A stretch of 64,000 nucleotides of DNA from Augochlora pura (Eukaryota > Arthropoda > Insecta > Hymenoptera > Halictidae). The position numbers and the translations under genes were made by a program. Within the stretch, counting starts at the first letter, position 1. Each line of letters begins with the position of its first letter. The stretch lies in assembly GCF_028453695.1 (NCBI RefSeq), contig NC_135777.1, forward strand, positions 18,217,714 to 18,281,713, read 5' to 3'. The notes below the pieces were generated by a model. That model did not search any database, was not told where the DNA came from, and saw only the letters and a list, made by a program, of their open reading frames with translations. Positions 1 through 13,480 of the stretch are shown one piece after another.

Positions 1-2690
1 CCGCGGACAGGGCCATTTTCTCACCGAGAGTCGTGGAGCCATCGGAAACTTTCTCTGGTGTGCCGGAGACGCGGATTTTTCAAGCGGCGGCCTCCGCCAG
101 CCAGCGAGCTGCTCGCGCAGGTCGCCGCGCGGGGTCAAGAATGCCCTTAATAAAGTAATCACACACGGAGAGGTAAGCGTGGATCCGCGCGATACGAGGC
201 GCTCGTTACGCGCGGAATAATGCCACTTTCCTGCGCGGAACGGCTCGGACCTGCCCTCGACAGACTGCAAATTTATGCCCGTTCCCCTTTTTCGCTTCCT
301 CCCCGAACAACACCGGGCATAGCTCCGCGCTGTTTGACAATCCCTGGACGACGGCTATGCCAGGAATGAAGCTACTTTGTCGCCGGACTCGCCGGGATTG
401 ATGCACGGCCGTCGTCCGCGGGCACGGTCCGAGGAACGCGCGGACCACCGGACTGGCTCGCGAGCAGCTGGAAATCTGATATCAAAACGGCAAACTTTTC
501 AGTTTCACTTCTCGAAAAGATTTTACAGTTACTGATTACTCTTCAGTAATACAAAATATTGAAACATACAAAATATTAGCTGGTTTATTTTAGCCGGAAA
601 TGTTAGATGGAAAGTCTGACAAATGTGGAACAGCTGCATTATCCCGGCTATTACGACGAAGGAAATCTTTCAAATATTATAGAAGAATATTTAATTTCAT
701 TTAAGAGTATTTTAGTTAAGTATTAAAAGTTCAACGTACAACTCAATTAGAGTTCAATATACTTTCGCGCAATAGAGTGCTGCGGAGAAAAAAAAAGCTG
801 CGCGGTGGAGAAATCAGTCTTATCGCTGATAAACGTTTTGGCAGTCTCAGATCGGGATTAAAAACGATTGGGAACGAAGACTGTAACGAAACCTTGCTCA
901 AACTTTGTTAACATATCGAAATCCGTCGGTGAGATTCGTTTCTGCTTCTTGCCGGAAATTCCGACACCGGTTTTTCGTCGCAGCCGACGACGATTGTAGC
1001 TTCAACAACGAATCCACGGTCTGGTCCAGTCGCGCAGCAATGGAAGATTAAACCTGAGCGTGGCTTCCAGTTGAACAAAAGAAATGCAATTCGTCTGATT
1101 GTTGTTGGTTGCGTGCGGAGAGGATCGTTCGCAGATAACGAGAGTCGCGTGTACCGGTGCGCGTTAATAAAGATTGCCGCATTAAGCGGGCAGAGATACG
1201 CAACTTGTCGAGGAGAGCGGACCGTGCGCGGACCCTTTATTAGGGAAATAAAGAAACGTCTAACGGATGAAAGATGATAAAAGGTATTGAAAACGTCTCG
1301 CGACGCCGGCGCGACTATTAACATTAATGAAACGGGGTATGCCCGCGCGATGGCGGAGTTCGGGCTCGGCTTCGGGCCTCGGGCCCGAGAGCTCGGGCTC
1401 GCCTCGGAACGGGAGAAGATCGTAGATAAGCGGTGCGCGCTAAACCAGCACACGTTCGTTTGCTACCTGTACGGCAAGGAGAACCGTGTTCCGGTCACTC
1501 CAGGCCTTTTCGAAACTGTTAGGTTTCCCAGCCGGCTTTCACGCCTGTAATATACTCGCCGATTGGATAACTCACGCGCCACGAGCGCCGTTGTCATTTT
1601 TTTTTATCTGGCCCCCTCGGAAAATGTCAATGTTGTCGCACACCACCGCTATAACTACCATTGCGGCGTCTAACTGCGCCGCGCCGCTAATGATGACGTT
1701 TATTGGCCGGCAATTAAAACGTCAATGTTTGCGGCACGCGGGGAATTAAGTTCGTCGTAACCTGTTGATCGGGAAGTGGCATTTTTGGGAGTTGCGGATC
1801 GGAATTCAACCCTTCACCGATCGCGTGGTTCGCGCCTCGCGTTTTATCCGACTGTTCGAAAAGTTTCACTGATTGTTTTTAGGGTTCAAGTTGACGCTTC
1901 GCGTAGTATATCATCATTAGACTGACGCGCAAAATTAAAATTCTTTATATAAAACTGGAATTACATTATATGTTTTTTTAATGATTTTAATATAGTGTCA
2001 AGTAAGGCAACGGTATTTTGAAATTCTTCTTGTGTCTATTTTTATTAAAAAAGCATAAAATACGCAGTATAATTATTCTGCAATATTAAAGCATAGAAAT
2101 ATTGTTGTTAATATTTTATTTTAATCAGAACGCCATCCAGAAGAATGGTAAGACTTTGTGCTGTATACAATAGTATTTTTTGTAGTAGCACGATATTTAG
2201 ATAACTTATTTGAATCTGCACATGCATCTCATATTTCTATCTTGATTTGTTTCTTTATCATCAATGTAAACAGACGAAATAGTAGAAGATTAATTTTATG
2301 GGACAATAAATATGTAGCTTAATAACATCTTCCATTGAAAACAAAAGGCTGAACTAAATCGAAGAACTAATGTACAACATATTTACTCAAAATCAGTGAC
2401 AAATCGAGGCACATCATTTGGCACAGTTCTTCTTAAAAAAATAAATAAAATGCAATAGAAATCATGGACACAGTTCTATAGTGAAAAATCTTTGCGTGAG
2501 CTGTTTTTCACACTTCTCATTTATTCATTGACGTAAATTTACGAAGACAAGATACAAGAATTCTCAAAATGGATGAGGCTGTTACAAGGTAAAATTTTAT
2601 CTTCTCTCTTTTCCAGTAGATCGTAAGGAACTATTTAATAAAATCGTTTTTAATAAAAAATTATGATTTTAAAAAGACTGGTCTCGTATT
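1..2690. other. non-coding DNA, alternating GC-rich and AT-rich
   Basis: No supportable gene. Bases 1-480 and about 780-1900 are CpG-rich; 481-780 and about 1900-2690 are strongly AT-rich. Open frames in the first part (up to 181 codons near 908-1453, minus strand) overlap frames on the other strand and have no recognisable domain. The AT-rich part is broken by stops in all frames. It could be intergenic or intronic. Confidence 0.6.
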
Positions 2691-2728
2691 AGGCACATTT
2701 ACCGAAAGCGTGGTGCATGTAAAGAGAC

Positions 2729-2742
2729 ATCGGTTAACCGAT
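2729..2742. promoter_or_regulatory. 14-bp perfect palindrome
   Basis: The sequence ATCGGTTAACCGAT reads the same on both strands. It lies at the border between the AT-rich DNA to the left and the CpG-rich block to the right. Perfect palindromes of this size can be dimeric transcription-factor sites, but I cannot assign a factor and it may be chance. Confidence 0.3.
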
Positions 2743-3334
2743 CTCGGCTGTGTTTCACGGTGGTCTGCGCGAGGTTCGCGTGGAATCGGTCGGTCGGACG
2801 GCCGCGGTCCCGCAGAGGTCGCCTCGTGAAATGCCCGCGGACGCTCTCCTCTCGGGTCCTCCTCGTCTTCCTCGTCGAGCGTAGAGCGGGAGGATGTGAG
2901 GGCGTGAGACTCCTTGAGTGTGGGAGAGTACAAGGCGCATTGTGGAAGTCGGAACGCGGCACTCCGCCGACACCGCTCGGCTCCGTCTCGCTGCCGTATA
3001 ACGCGCGCGCGAGTCGGCGCGAGCTGCGGCTCCCTCCCTCCCTCCCCCCCCCCCGGCCCCCGTTCGCCCCCTCCTCATTACGCCCCTTGGCCCCCTCCGG
3101 CACCGTTGATGCCCGTTGGCGGCCTCCTCCTCGACAACAGGAGGCCGTGAGCACCGGGATATACCCCGAAGTAGTCTCGTTTCTCGTGTGAACTGACCAC
3201 ATGGGTCACGTACCTATTATCATTTCCCGGTGCCTAAGCGGAGGAAAGAATGAAATCTAGATCGCCGGAAGCCCCTCATAATTAACGCGCCGCGAACGAG
3301 ACGAGACGAGACCGGGCCGGCGAGGAGTGGAGCG

Positions 3335-3387
3335 GAGCGCGGCGGAGAGGAGCGCGGCGGAGAGGAGAGAGAGAGAGAGAGGAGAGG
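3335..3387 (+). repeat. 15-bp tandem pair followed by (GA)n
   Basis: GAGCGCGGCGGAGAG is present twice in direct tandem (3335-3349 and 3350-3364) and runs into a (GA)n purine tract. A short ACGAG triplet repeat lies just upstream near 3296-3311. This is typical slippage-prone purine-rich DNA, and GAGAG is also the core of GAGA-factor sites. Confidence 0.8.
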
Positions 3388-3960
3388 TCTCTACGTGGAA
3401 CCGGCGACGACGCCGCGTGCTCGCGAGGAGTCCACCGTTCCTCCGAGTCCGCGGAGCAGGTCGCCGACGTAGGAAACGGAGAAAGAAGCTAGACGAAAGC
3501 TGGACGAGGGGGGGCCGGCTCGCCAGGGGGCAGGGGGCCGGCGGGAAGGAAGCGCTCCAGGCAAGAAAATATTCGCACGTGGACCCTGCCCTCTCTTCTC
3601 TATCGCGGCTCCGCGCGCGGGCCCCGTTAACGCCGCTCGCGCTTAATGAGTGCTCAATAACCGTGGCCGCGTGTACTCGAACAACCAGGCTGCTTTAATT
3701 GCGGCTTCGGGACCCGTATCTTCGGTGTATCGGCTGCTTGATTTCCGGGTAAGCGGCAGCGAGCTTGGGAGAATACTTTCCACCGAAATTTACGCTCGTG
3801 TGTCTGCCGGCGCGGGTGTGAATCGCCCGGGAAATCGGCTGCGGCTGCTGGGAGCCGCGGCTCTCTTTCTCGGGATCTCATGGTTGAGCGACTTCTTGAC
3901 GGCGCTCGCTGACCTTTCCCGAGTGATGGCATGAAGTCGTAACAGCAATGAAATTGCCAT

Positions 3961-5520
3961 TCCCTCTAATTCGTCATTCGGGAGAAGTAGACTTCCGAAT
4001 TGCGGTTTCCGGTCAACGTAATTGTTCACTACACATACATATACAGTTAATCTTTGTAATTCTTTTAGTCTTGTAATAGTAAGACAATCTTGCGTGGAAT
4101 TACTAAATAATACATTCACTGCTTCATTAAGAGTCGTAACTGGGCTGCAGATTTTATGTATTTATAATAAGAATAGTTGGGTGAAATATCAAGCAATAAA
4201 TTCATTAGAAGAATTTGAAAATCCTCATGTATTCTTCTCGATTCATAGAAACCATTGGAAGAAGAAATACATATTGATTTAAATACTGTTAGAATTTATT
4301 CAGAATATCTCCATTTTTCATTTTATAATAAAGAATTTTTAAAAATCATTTTTAGAGCACTAAACAAAACTTGAATTTTCGAATCCCTTTACCACAAGAT
4401 GATTTAATGGATAGATTATCAACCAATATAAATACCACAGCATAATAAAGAAAATGATTATTTTCTTTAAAATAATTCTTTTTTAAAATTATTAACATAC
4501 AGTTAAGATTTAATTCGTTTAAAAGCACCAATAGTTTAAATCGTATTCCTACTTAACAATATCTAATAATTTCATTTTGATCACCATGTAGCAAAAAATA
4601 TGGTACAGGCTTTTTTTTGTATCATACGACGACTGCATATTCCATTGATATACTTCCAGTAAAGTGTCAAGAGGGGAACCGTCTACCCCATTCAACAGAT
4701 AATTTCCACGTGGTCCCTGGCTCGTACAAATGCAGCAAGCAATCTCCATTTCGCGAAAAGACAATAGTTTCCCTTTCCCATCGCGGCCGCAAGAATCGTG
4801 CCGTCATCCCCGTCGATTTCTCTAATCCCACCCCCGCGCGCTCCTCGAGATTCTCATCGCCGTCGTTAATGGACGTGTTCGAACGCGTGAACGCGGGGCC
4901 GAGAAAGGAGACGGAGAAAGAGGATCCACCCGATCATTGCGCAAGCTGCAAGATGACGCGCCCCCATGTAGTACGCCGTACCGGGGCCATATGTATTCGA
5001 GGGGGTGGACGAAGGTGATAGGTGATATAATGGGAGTGCAGGACCGGCCGGCTTTCAGCTCCACACGCGTGAACCGTGAGCATAACAGGGAACCCTTTCA
5101 GGCTTAGATGAGACGGACAGACGGACCTCAACACCCCCATGGAAATCCCCCGCAGGCAGCTTTGCCCGGTTGTTTGCTTGCTCGGCTGCTCTCGCTGCTT
5201 GCGCAACAAAACAACAGCTGCTCCGGCACGGCGACACCGGGAATCGTCAAAATACCCGAATTCGTGACGATACAACCCTTCCGACGCAACGGCGGGTCGA
5301 CCTAGGGGTTTCTTGGCTTGCGGACCGCGTTCGCAGATCGGCTGACTGACACGGGCACCGCGTTGATGGTCTTTGCGTGATTCCGATCGGTTCACCGTGA
5401 CGGCGGGCGCATTGTCGGCCGAAGGGCTGCTGCACGGTTGCGTTTCGGATCTTGGTCTTCGGCATTCTGGGAATTAGAGGATTTGCCAGGGGGAATAAAT
5501 CCATTAGGTTCTCTCTAATT
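3961..5520. other. non-coding: AT-rich then CpG-rich block
   Basis: Bases 3961-4560 are AT-rich and 4560-5520 are CpG-rich. The overlapping open frames (up to 153 codons near 4934-5395, minus) lie only in the GC-rich part and carry no recognisable domain. I see no RNA gene or mobile element here. Confidence 0.6.
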
Positions 5521-8520
5521 CGAAAGTCTGCTGGTTTTTGTTCTTATGGTGTTTAAGTTCTAGGGTGGAGTACTTCTAAGTACTTAAGTAAGTGTAGAAA
5601 TTTCATTTCTACTATGAAATTATATTATTATTAATTATCATGAATAATATTATGTAACATTATATAATATAATATTATACAATACATAAATAATGAAAAT
5701 ATATAAAATATGTAAAAATGATTGCAGTAAGAAATACCACCCTCCATTACAAGACTATGGATTTTCATGTCAAACAATATCACCACGTTGCAAATAAAAT
5801 CTCATAAACGATTCTAAAATCTGAACAATGCAGAAAAAATTATGACAAATCGTAAGGCTGGAGAAAGTCTGAGCTTCGAAGGTGCGCCAGCCCTCCACCC
5901 TTTCCCTCTAATCATTCACTGGGACGTGCAAACCGCCTCGCGCAACCCTGCATTCAAACCGATACATTCCCGAGAATAATATTCCTGGCCAAGGGGTTGC
6001 CTATCGATATTTATTATTCGAAACGCTCGAGTGGAATTCGTGGAAGCGCGATTGTTCATTTGGAAGACGGCCACAGGGTAGGAAAAAGTAGTTGGGTCGC
6101 GCTATCACGGTATATCTTACCGCACTAGGCACCCGTTACAGGGGTGACACTCTCGCTGGCCCGGGGAAAGAAAAAGAGCCGTGGGGTGCCAGTATAGGCG
6201 CGCGGAAAAAATCCCATGAGGAGGCTGGATGGCCATTAATATTTTTTCCTCGCCGGGCACCCCTGTTTAGCATAGGTTCCGCAGGCTACGGTGTAACGTA
6301 ACCCTTTGCAAACACCATGAGAAAAAAAAACAGAGGATGGTAACCGACGATCAGATACAAGAGGACGCGACGCTGCGGGATGAAAAACACCGTGTCTCAC
6401 GGTGCGCCGTTTTTCGGACTCGAAAACCATCCACAATGCGGAGCGAGAGTCGATGCAACTGCGCGACGTTCGTTCGCGTGGAAAAGAAAGGGGTTTCCGC
6501 GTTTAAAAAGTAATGAGGCAGCAAAGGGGTGGCGCGTCGGACAGGTGGCTGTCCTCGCGCGCTAATCTGGCGGTCAGCGTCGAGGGTCACCGATCCTTTG
6601 ATCACCGTTTCTATCTCTCTCTCGCGTGCACGGTCAGCGGAAAAACAAAGCCGTGCTATTTCATTATACCCGACGTTAATTAATTATTCGGCCGCGAACC
6701 CACGAGTAATTAATCTCGGGAGATAGAGATCCTCCGGCTCTGGAGTCGTGGCCCCTGACAAATGTATTTTTTCCGCTGAATCGCACGAAACCCCTGCTAA
6801 TACGTTCATTGATCGGCCGGTGATCCCGCGTTACAAACCACTTTCACCGACGCCTTTCCTCCGGTTACTTTTCGCCTGTCTTTCAATCAATTTCTGGATC
6901 GTGGACCGGAAACGCCAGATTTTTCCCGATTTTTAATTATATGATTTTATTGTCATAGGAATGATGCGAGTAGAACATCGCGAATGATTTTGCGTTTAAT
7001 TCATTCGTAACGTATTGTAGTCTTCTTTAATGACTGTATTTTATGAAGTTTTTCGCTGTATTAAATCTATTACTCTTGGACGATCCTTTTTATTAGTAAT
7101 GATATATATTAGTAATGGTAAGTATATAAAGTTAAAGAATCTATAAATTAAGAGATTCTCTAAATCAATTTTTATATGTATTTTGCCTTACATATGTTTT
7201 AAATATTTGACAAAAATATTTAAATATTACAAAAAATGTATCGAGTCTATTACTAAAATAAATAAAGCTGTTAATCGAGTTGAAAGTTAACAACGTTTAT
7301 AATTTAGTCAAACAATTGAAGGTTGTTAATTTCATCTTACTTGCATGCAAGTTATGAATAAAAACGAATATAAATACAACAGAAAAATAACGACGAGTGC
7401 AGGAAACACGGAAGATTCTTCCATAACGATTAGGGCAGTTTCGCAAACGGTTGAAGTTGAGCACGGGGCGGTCCCGAATTTCCCTCGGTCGACAGATTTC
7501 CCGTTCTTTCACCGTCATTGTCCCTCAGAACAAACTTAACGTATCATTACCAGGAAGGTCAACGCCGCCGCCGCTGCCGTAATTTGACTAGGCTAAACGA
7601 GTCGGCCATTCATGCTCGTCCACGCTTTCACGCGCGGGGTTTTCCTATCTTTTATTGCGCGAGATCGCCCGTACGATCGATCCGATCCGCCGTGACCGTC
7701 ACATATGGTCAAACGGTCAAAAAAGAGGGTGGCCCCCGAAAAATGACCAAACAGTCGTGACCGTGCTTGCGTGAAAAAGTCACCGGCGTCAATGCCCAGT
7801 ATTTGCACCCTCGCGCGATTCTGTTGTCAAAATCCCGGGTTTTCGACCCTCGATACTCCGCGTCCGTTCATTAACCGGGCGAAAAAAATATTGGAAAAAA
7901 GAGGCAGATTGTGTTCTCGAGTGCTAATGATGGGGGACGTTTCGGGCAATTCGGGCATCGGTTTCCGTGCAACAAAATATTGACAGACGCCCTAAGAATG
8001 GAATAATTGAGTCTAGCAATAATTAGTATACTGCAGTCCGTTTTATACAGAATGGTTATTATAACAAAGTAGGTGACGATATTTCGATGTCTAAAGCAGA
8101 GAGATATTAATAACCAACTGAAGATTCAAATTGTGTGAAAAATGATTATTATCCACCGAATGGTGTAATAACGAAAATATGTTAATAAAGATTTTGTAAA
8201 TGTAATTTGCTCGTATGAAATTAGAATTTATATTTATATTATTATTTAAAGAAGTAATTAACTCTAGGTAACACCATAGAAATATCTTTAAACGTTAAGT
8301 GTATTAATTACAAAATTAAAAGAATGGGATTAAAAATTTCTACTGGAGCGTGATAATTAATTAAAACCAAATATTACGAATCTAGAACTTTACTATAGAG
8401 ATCGAAAAAGTTAGAGATAAGTTCACGTAGAACTATTATAATTTATTCGTCTGTATGAAAACCGTCGTTTAACTACCACTGATCTAATGAACATAAAATT
8501 ACGCGATTAATAATTAATTC
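5521..8520. other. non-coding alternating blocks
   Basis: AT-rich DNA at about 5520-5860, 6930-7330 and 7980-8520 alternates with CpG-richer DNA at 5860-6930 and 7330-7980. Open frames are all short (under 90 codons) and overlap other frames. I see nothing specific beyond composition. Confidence 0.6.
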
Positions 8521-9780
8521 ACCCGCGATAGGTAACAGTGGATTTCCCCAATTTTCCCGCCAGAAATCGGAACAGATGACACCGGTGTCTTCCACTTCCA
8601 GCGACCGCGCGCAGTAAGTAACGTAATTGCGACGAGCCACCCTTGGAAGTCCTTCATCTCTTGCGGTTCCATTCTTCCCGGGCGACGCGATGCGGCGCTA
8701 GGTGGGGCTCGCATAAATCTCGCTCGTAAACGCGCCACGGTCTCGAATTTCACGTGAGTAATTTTATAACCGTAAATCGACCTTTCAACGATCTTCCGCG
8801 ACGTCACGGACAACGAGGCGGCGAACAGCCAACGGGAGGCTGTGCCCGCAGAAAAACCGAGGATAGATCCCGCGTTGATCCGTCGAACTAAGAGAATCAC
8901 TTGCTCCCTGTACGGTTGGATCTACCGTTCTTCTGTGCCCGGTGTTTTTTTTTCTCTTCGCCACGAAAAAAAGAAGCTGACAGTCGTGGAGAGAGACGAG
9001 CTTGTGTATAAATCGTATGCAAAAACGAGGTGAAAGAAGGCCCCGGCCCTTAATTTAGTTAATTTAGATTTTATCCGTTGGCCGTGGGGAAGAGAGCCGG
9101 TGCGATTCATCCCGAATACGAAGGGGAAAAAATGAAATACAAGAGAAAGAGAGAGAGGGAGAGAGAGAGAGAAAGAGCTAGAGAGAGGGTTGTGCGGCGA
9201 AGGAAGCTCGCGAGAAGGGGTTAAAAACGCCCCAACAGGCTAGCATTATTATATACTTATTTAAGATCCGCCGACCTCGAGGGTCCCCGAACGGGACGCT
9301 TTTTTTTCTCCTCTGGGTGGCCCGTATTACGTTTTTTTCATCCGCTGTCTTCTGGCACAGCTACCCCTTGGGCCACCCTTCGGCCATCCTTTCGCGGTAC
9401 CTCGTTCCCGTTACGTTCGTTTCCACCGCCGAGCGGACTTCCTTCTCCAGGTCTTTTTTTTTCTTTCTAACCAGCGCTTTATTGTAATCGGTGTGAAATG
9501 ATAACCGATCGCGATACAGCACGGTGTCCCCGTTGTTTTTGTTGTCGCAAAAACAACGTCTCATGCGAGCGGCGTCGCATCGCCGCTATGCCCGTGCAAG
9601 CGAGCAGCCGGTGGTTAAAAGGTAAAAAATTTACGGTTTTAAAATCACGCGAGAAATTATTATGCTCCGGCGAGCTCGCTGGGTGCCGCGATCACCCCTC
9701 GCGCGAGATTCGTTAACTTTTTACCGCTGCACCCCTTATCAGGGATCGTTCTCTCGATTTTTCATACCACGGCGTCTCCT
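8521..9780. other. CpG-rich non-coding block with purine tract
   Basis: GC-rich block with a (GA)n tract at 9141-9187. A 128-codon minus-strand frame (8514-8900) has no recognisable domain. No gene is supported. Confidence 0.6.
9141..9187 (+). repeat. imperfect (GA)n microsatellite
   Basis: A run of GA dinucleotides interrupted by a few AAA and GGG steps, purine on the plus strand. Confidence 0.9.
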
Positions 9781-10520
9781 CGTCTACTATGACGAGTTTT
9801 TCTGCCACGACATTTTGCATAGGATGCAAGTATGTAATTGACTATTGTTGCTACTGCTTTTATGGAACGAGGGTAGCGCGTATTTTTGAACGCGGTTTGT
9901 GTTTCGTGTTGATTGTGTTTTTTTTTCGAAATAAGGGAGAATTAATTCTTTGCGTTTGCAGCTATTTTTAATTTCGGAGTTGGGCATTTATTTTCAGCGT
10001 TTGAAGGACTCTTGAAGCTAGTGTACTTAATATTTTCGTCAAAATTGCGTAGAAACATAATTCATTTAATAAAACGTAATCAGTTATTCGTTACGTATAA
10101 GCACAAGTAGTAATTCATGCAATAGGAACTAATCAGTAGTTTATTAAATGCAAACATAATTGATAATGTAAAAATAATTTGCCATTATAGTAAGAATTAG
10201 GCAAATGCTTCTTTTATCTCATAACTACTAATTTTAAATAATATAGTTATGTTTTTAATAATTATAAAACAGTAGTAGCTGTTGTAATTATGATTAAAAA
10301 TTTTCTACCATATTGACAATATTAATGTAGACAAAATGTATAATTTGAATAACATCAATAAGCTTTGAATATTTTCTAAAACCGTTATTAAATCCTTAAT
10401 AAAATTCCTTAATAAAAAAAGAGACGTTTCGAATTTTTTCTTGAGCCCTTCTAACATCAACCGAAAATCTCATTCTTCTTTCCGTAACTATAGTAAAAAC
10501 CAGCTATACACAGCTACGCC
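9781..10520. other. AT-rich non-coding block
   Basis: Very AT-rich with frequent stops in all frames. I see no gene, repeat array or element ends. Confidence 0.65.
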
Positions 10521-11660
10521 ACACATGCAAAATCTATAAACCAAAATGCGACCAAACCCGGATGAAACGAAAGAAACAATAATGAAAAAGCTCGAGTCCA
10601 CTTACCCTTAGAAGAGCCGGCCGATTCCGAATCCGAATTCCCACGAAAAAAACCGATGACCCAGCGAAATCCTCGAAAATTCTTCGGTCCTCCGATGCAG
10701 TTCTTTTTTTCCTCGGCAAAATCTTCGGCAGCTCCGTCGACCCACGAGTATACGTGACTTTTCGATGAAAGTGTCGGGCTGGGCCCCGGAGGGGAGGGCT
10801 TTTGCGAGGGGTGTCTGGCGCGAGCGTGCCGGGGGTGACTTTCGGTGGACATGTGCAATTTGACCTGTTGACCCCGGAACGCGTCGCCGTGAGCTCGGGG
10901 CGAAATGTATTTGGGGTAAAAATAATACAATTTACACATAATAGGGGAGAGCCGGCCGCGTATTCAAATGACGCGTGCACGCGGGGGGGAAGATGCGCCG
11001 TTAAGAAGCGAGAGGAGGGTGGGGAGGGACTCGACAATGGACGAGATTCGATCGATCGATACCGGTGGCGTTCGATCGGTTATGAATACAGGACGAGCGT
11101 AATTCCGGGTCACTTATGGTGTTTTCCCTCCTCGAGGCTACGCTTTTTTCTGTCTATGGTCTCTCCTCGTTCGACGTTCTCCTTGTCAGAAGACGGAAAA
11201 AAACCCGTGGCGCCGCGAGGAGACGGATTTCTCACGGATTTCCTCTCAGCTGGCCACCGGTAAAAAATCGCCATGGATTCTGGAAATTCGGGAATTTTTC
11301 ACGAGCTTGAAGGAAAAAAAATAGAGAGACGCATCGGCGAGGACGCGATTTCCCACGAGTGCACGGCCATCGCGTCGCGTCGTGTTCGGGGCTTGTTTTT
11401 TCCCGGGGTGGAAATCCCGCGACGGCTTCGCGGACCTCGTAAGGGTGACGGATCGCGTCGATACCTCAGCCGATCGACGCCTTATTCGCGGGCTTTTCTT
11501 CGGCGACGCCCAGGGTAATCGGTTTATTCCGTGATCGAAGCGCCGATGAGAGCAAGCTTCGGGGAGCCCGCGATACTATTTTACTTGTCGCGGTTTTGCC
11601 GCTCGATGGAACCGGGTCAATTCGATCCCCCGGAAAAATGCACGCGCCCCGGCGTTTTCG
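10521..11660. other. CpG-rich non-coding block
   Basis: Overlapping frames on both strands (up to 167 codons near 10534-11037, minus) reflect the GC content. None contains a recognisable domain. A cluster of GATCGAT steps lies near 11048-11060. No gene is supported. Confidence 0.6.
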
Positions 11661-13480
11661 ACTACTTTCATTCCCGTGTTTGCTAATGTACTGTCTGTTC
11701 ATTATAAAATGCATCGTCCTTGTAATTGCAAACAGCACGCTGAGTATAATTAAAAGCATTCGGAACGAAATTTTGATTAATCACAATTTTTGTGCGGTGC
11801 TGTTGGATTGTGCATCGTAATCATGTGCTATATTCGCTGCGAATAGTTTACTGGACAATGTGTAAAAATGTTTTGCAGAAGTATAATCGAACCGAGTACG
11901 GAAAATATAATGAACCCATTTTTCGCAACCTTTCTTTTTGAGCAGAATTTTTGTTATAAGCTATTAACAAGTTACTGAGATCTAATTTTCGTCATATGAT
12001 TAGATAATTTTTTCCTTTCGGTCTATTTAATCATAATATTTACAACAAATTGGTCAGCAACTTACAGTTAAATGATTTTAAAGACATTTAACTAATTTTG
12101 TCCAATTCTAGAAAACTTATACTATTTCAAGAGGTATTCACATATAATTGTCCATAATAGTATCTCTTCCACAAATCAATCAATAACAAAAAAATATTAA
12201 AATATTAACCTGAAACATGAATTGTAATATTCGAAGAATTTTTCCATCATTAAAAGATTCAATAAACTAATACACATATAAATTCAATATTTCGTGTATT
12301 GTCTTCATTTTTATGTAAAACTGCTGCAATAATCATCAATAACAAAAAAATATTAAAATATCAACCTGAAACATGAAATTTAATATTCGAAGAATTTCTT
12401 GTCATTAAATGGTTCGATCAACTAGCAGACATATAAATTCAATATTTCGAGCATAGCCTAAATTTTTATCTCAAACTGCTGCATTAATTTTCCATCGTGG
12501 CTGTCTGTTTAAAATTGTCGTGCACATTTCGCAAAGGTCAACGCTGAACAGCAGAAGCAACTGACAGTATGTTCGCTGCGCGGTGAAGTCACGTTTCTGG
12601 TGAACAGTCAACCCCGGTCTAATAATCGGGGGGGGTTAATTATCATAGTCAAGTATTGTGCCACATACAATAATATAAGTGTGCAGCGTGAGCTGTCCTG
12701 ACATCGCCGATTATCGGCTACACGAAAAAGGCTCGCGTGATCGCCACTTGACTTTCCCGAACGACTATAATTTCACGCACGTACATACACGTCCGCGCGG
12801 ATGTATTTAGAATACACAGGCCGATTAGATTGTCAGCCGTTGAAAGAATTTCGTATTTGTGAAGCGCCCGAGGAATCTGGGACGCGAAAAGACCAAACGG
12901 GCGCCCGTTCGTTTTAGGATCGGGTCGCGGAACGAGGAAAGTTGTAATTTCTATTATTTCGTCGCGCGAACCCGCCGGGATTTTTCGTTAGACCTCGCTG
13001 CTATTTGTTGTTGTTCACTTAACCAGAAATTTTTCCTCGTCGCGAAATGAATAATCTGTGAAATATGTTCGGCTTGTGAAGAAGCCGCCACACGCGCTCT
13101 GAAAGGAAATGAATGCGGAATAATTTTCCCTTGGTATAAGCGATTAGGATACTAAAGCATGGTACTTTAGTGACTTTATATGTATAGTAACTCTTTTCAG
13201 ACTATTCTAATTCCAAAATTGAGACACTTCTTTCAAGCTACATAATTTCTACTATTGTTTACTATTGTTTTTTCTACTATTGTTATACTCATGTTTAGCG
13301 TCGCCTCATAGTCGCCACTCCAATGCAACAACTAATATATTTCTGTGTTCTCAAAATTACATCGCAGTAAAATTTTGATTAATACATATGAATAGATCAC
13401 TTTGAGTCAGCCTATCTCCAATACCGTTTATTGTAGTAATCGATAGTAATCGGTACTAGTTTCTACGCGAATGAGCTCGT
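11661..13480. other. AT-rich block holding a tandem duplication, then mixed DNA
   Basis: Bases 11660-12540 are AT-rich and contain the 156-bp duplication listed separately. Bases 12540-13060 are mixed, with a run of eight G near 12628-12635. Bases 13060-13480 are AT-rich again. No gene is supported. Confidence 0.6.
12180..12487 (+). repeat. 156-bp direct tandem duplication
   Basis: Two adjacent copies begin at 12180 and 12336. Both start with TCAATAACAAAAAAATATTA and end close to CTGCTGCA (12321 and 12476). The copies also share the AACCTGAAACATGAA segment, the AATATTCGAAGAATT segment and ACATATAAATTCAATATTTC in the same order. Scattered substitutions and small indels separate the copies, so the duplication is not recent. 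It is AT-rich and has no open frame. It could be the remnant of a satellite or a local duplication by unequal exchange. Confidence 0.85.

Larger units (their letters stand above)
2691..3960. other. CpG-rich, purine-rich block, possibly regulatory
   Basis: This is one of the most CpG-dense blocks of the window and begins just after an AT-rich stretch. It contains a 14-bp palindrome (2729-2742), an 11-base poly-C tract (3044-3054), a two-copy 15-bp purine-rich repeat (3335-3364) and a (GA)n run. Overlapping frames on both strands are all Arg/Pro/Ser-rich, as expected of GC-rich non-coding DNA. An unmethylated promoter-like island is possible, but I see no TATA box, start codon or exon that would anchor it. 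Confidence 0.4.

Noticed and set aside
9214..9222. AAGGGGTTAA, a possible right end of a TTAA element
   Set aside because: No TTAA followed by a matching C-rich end lies upstream within a plausible distance.
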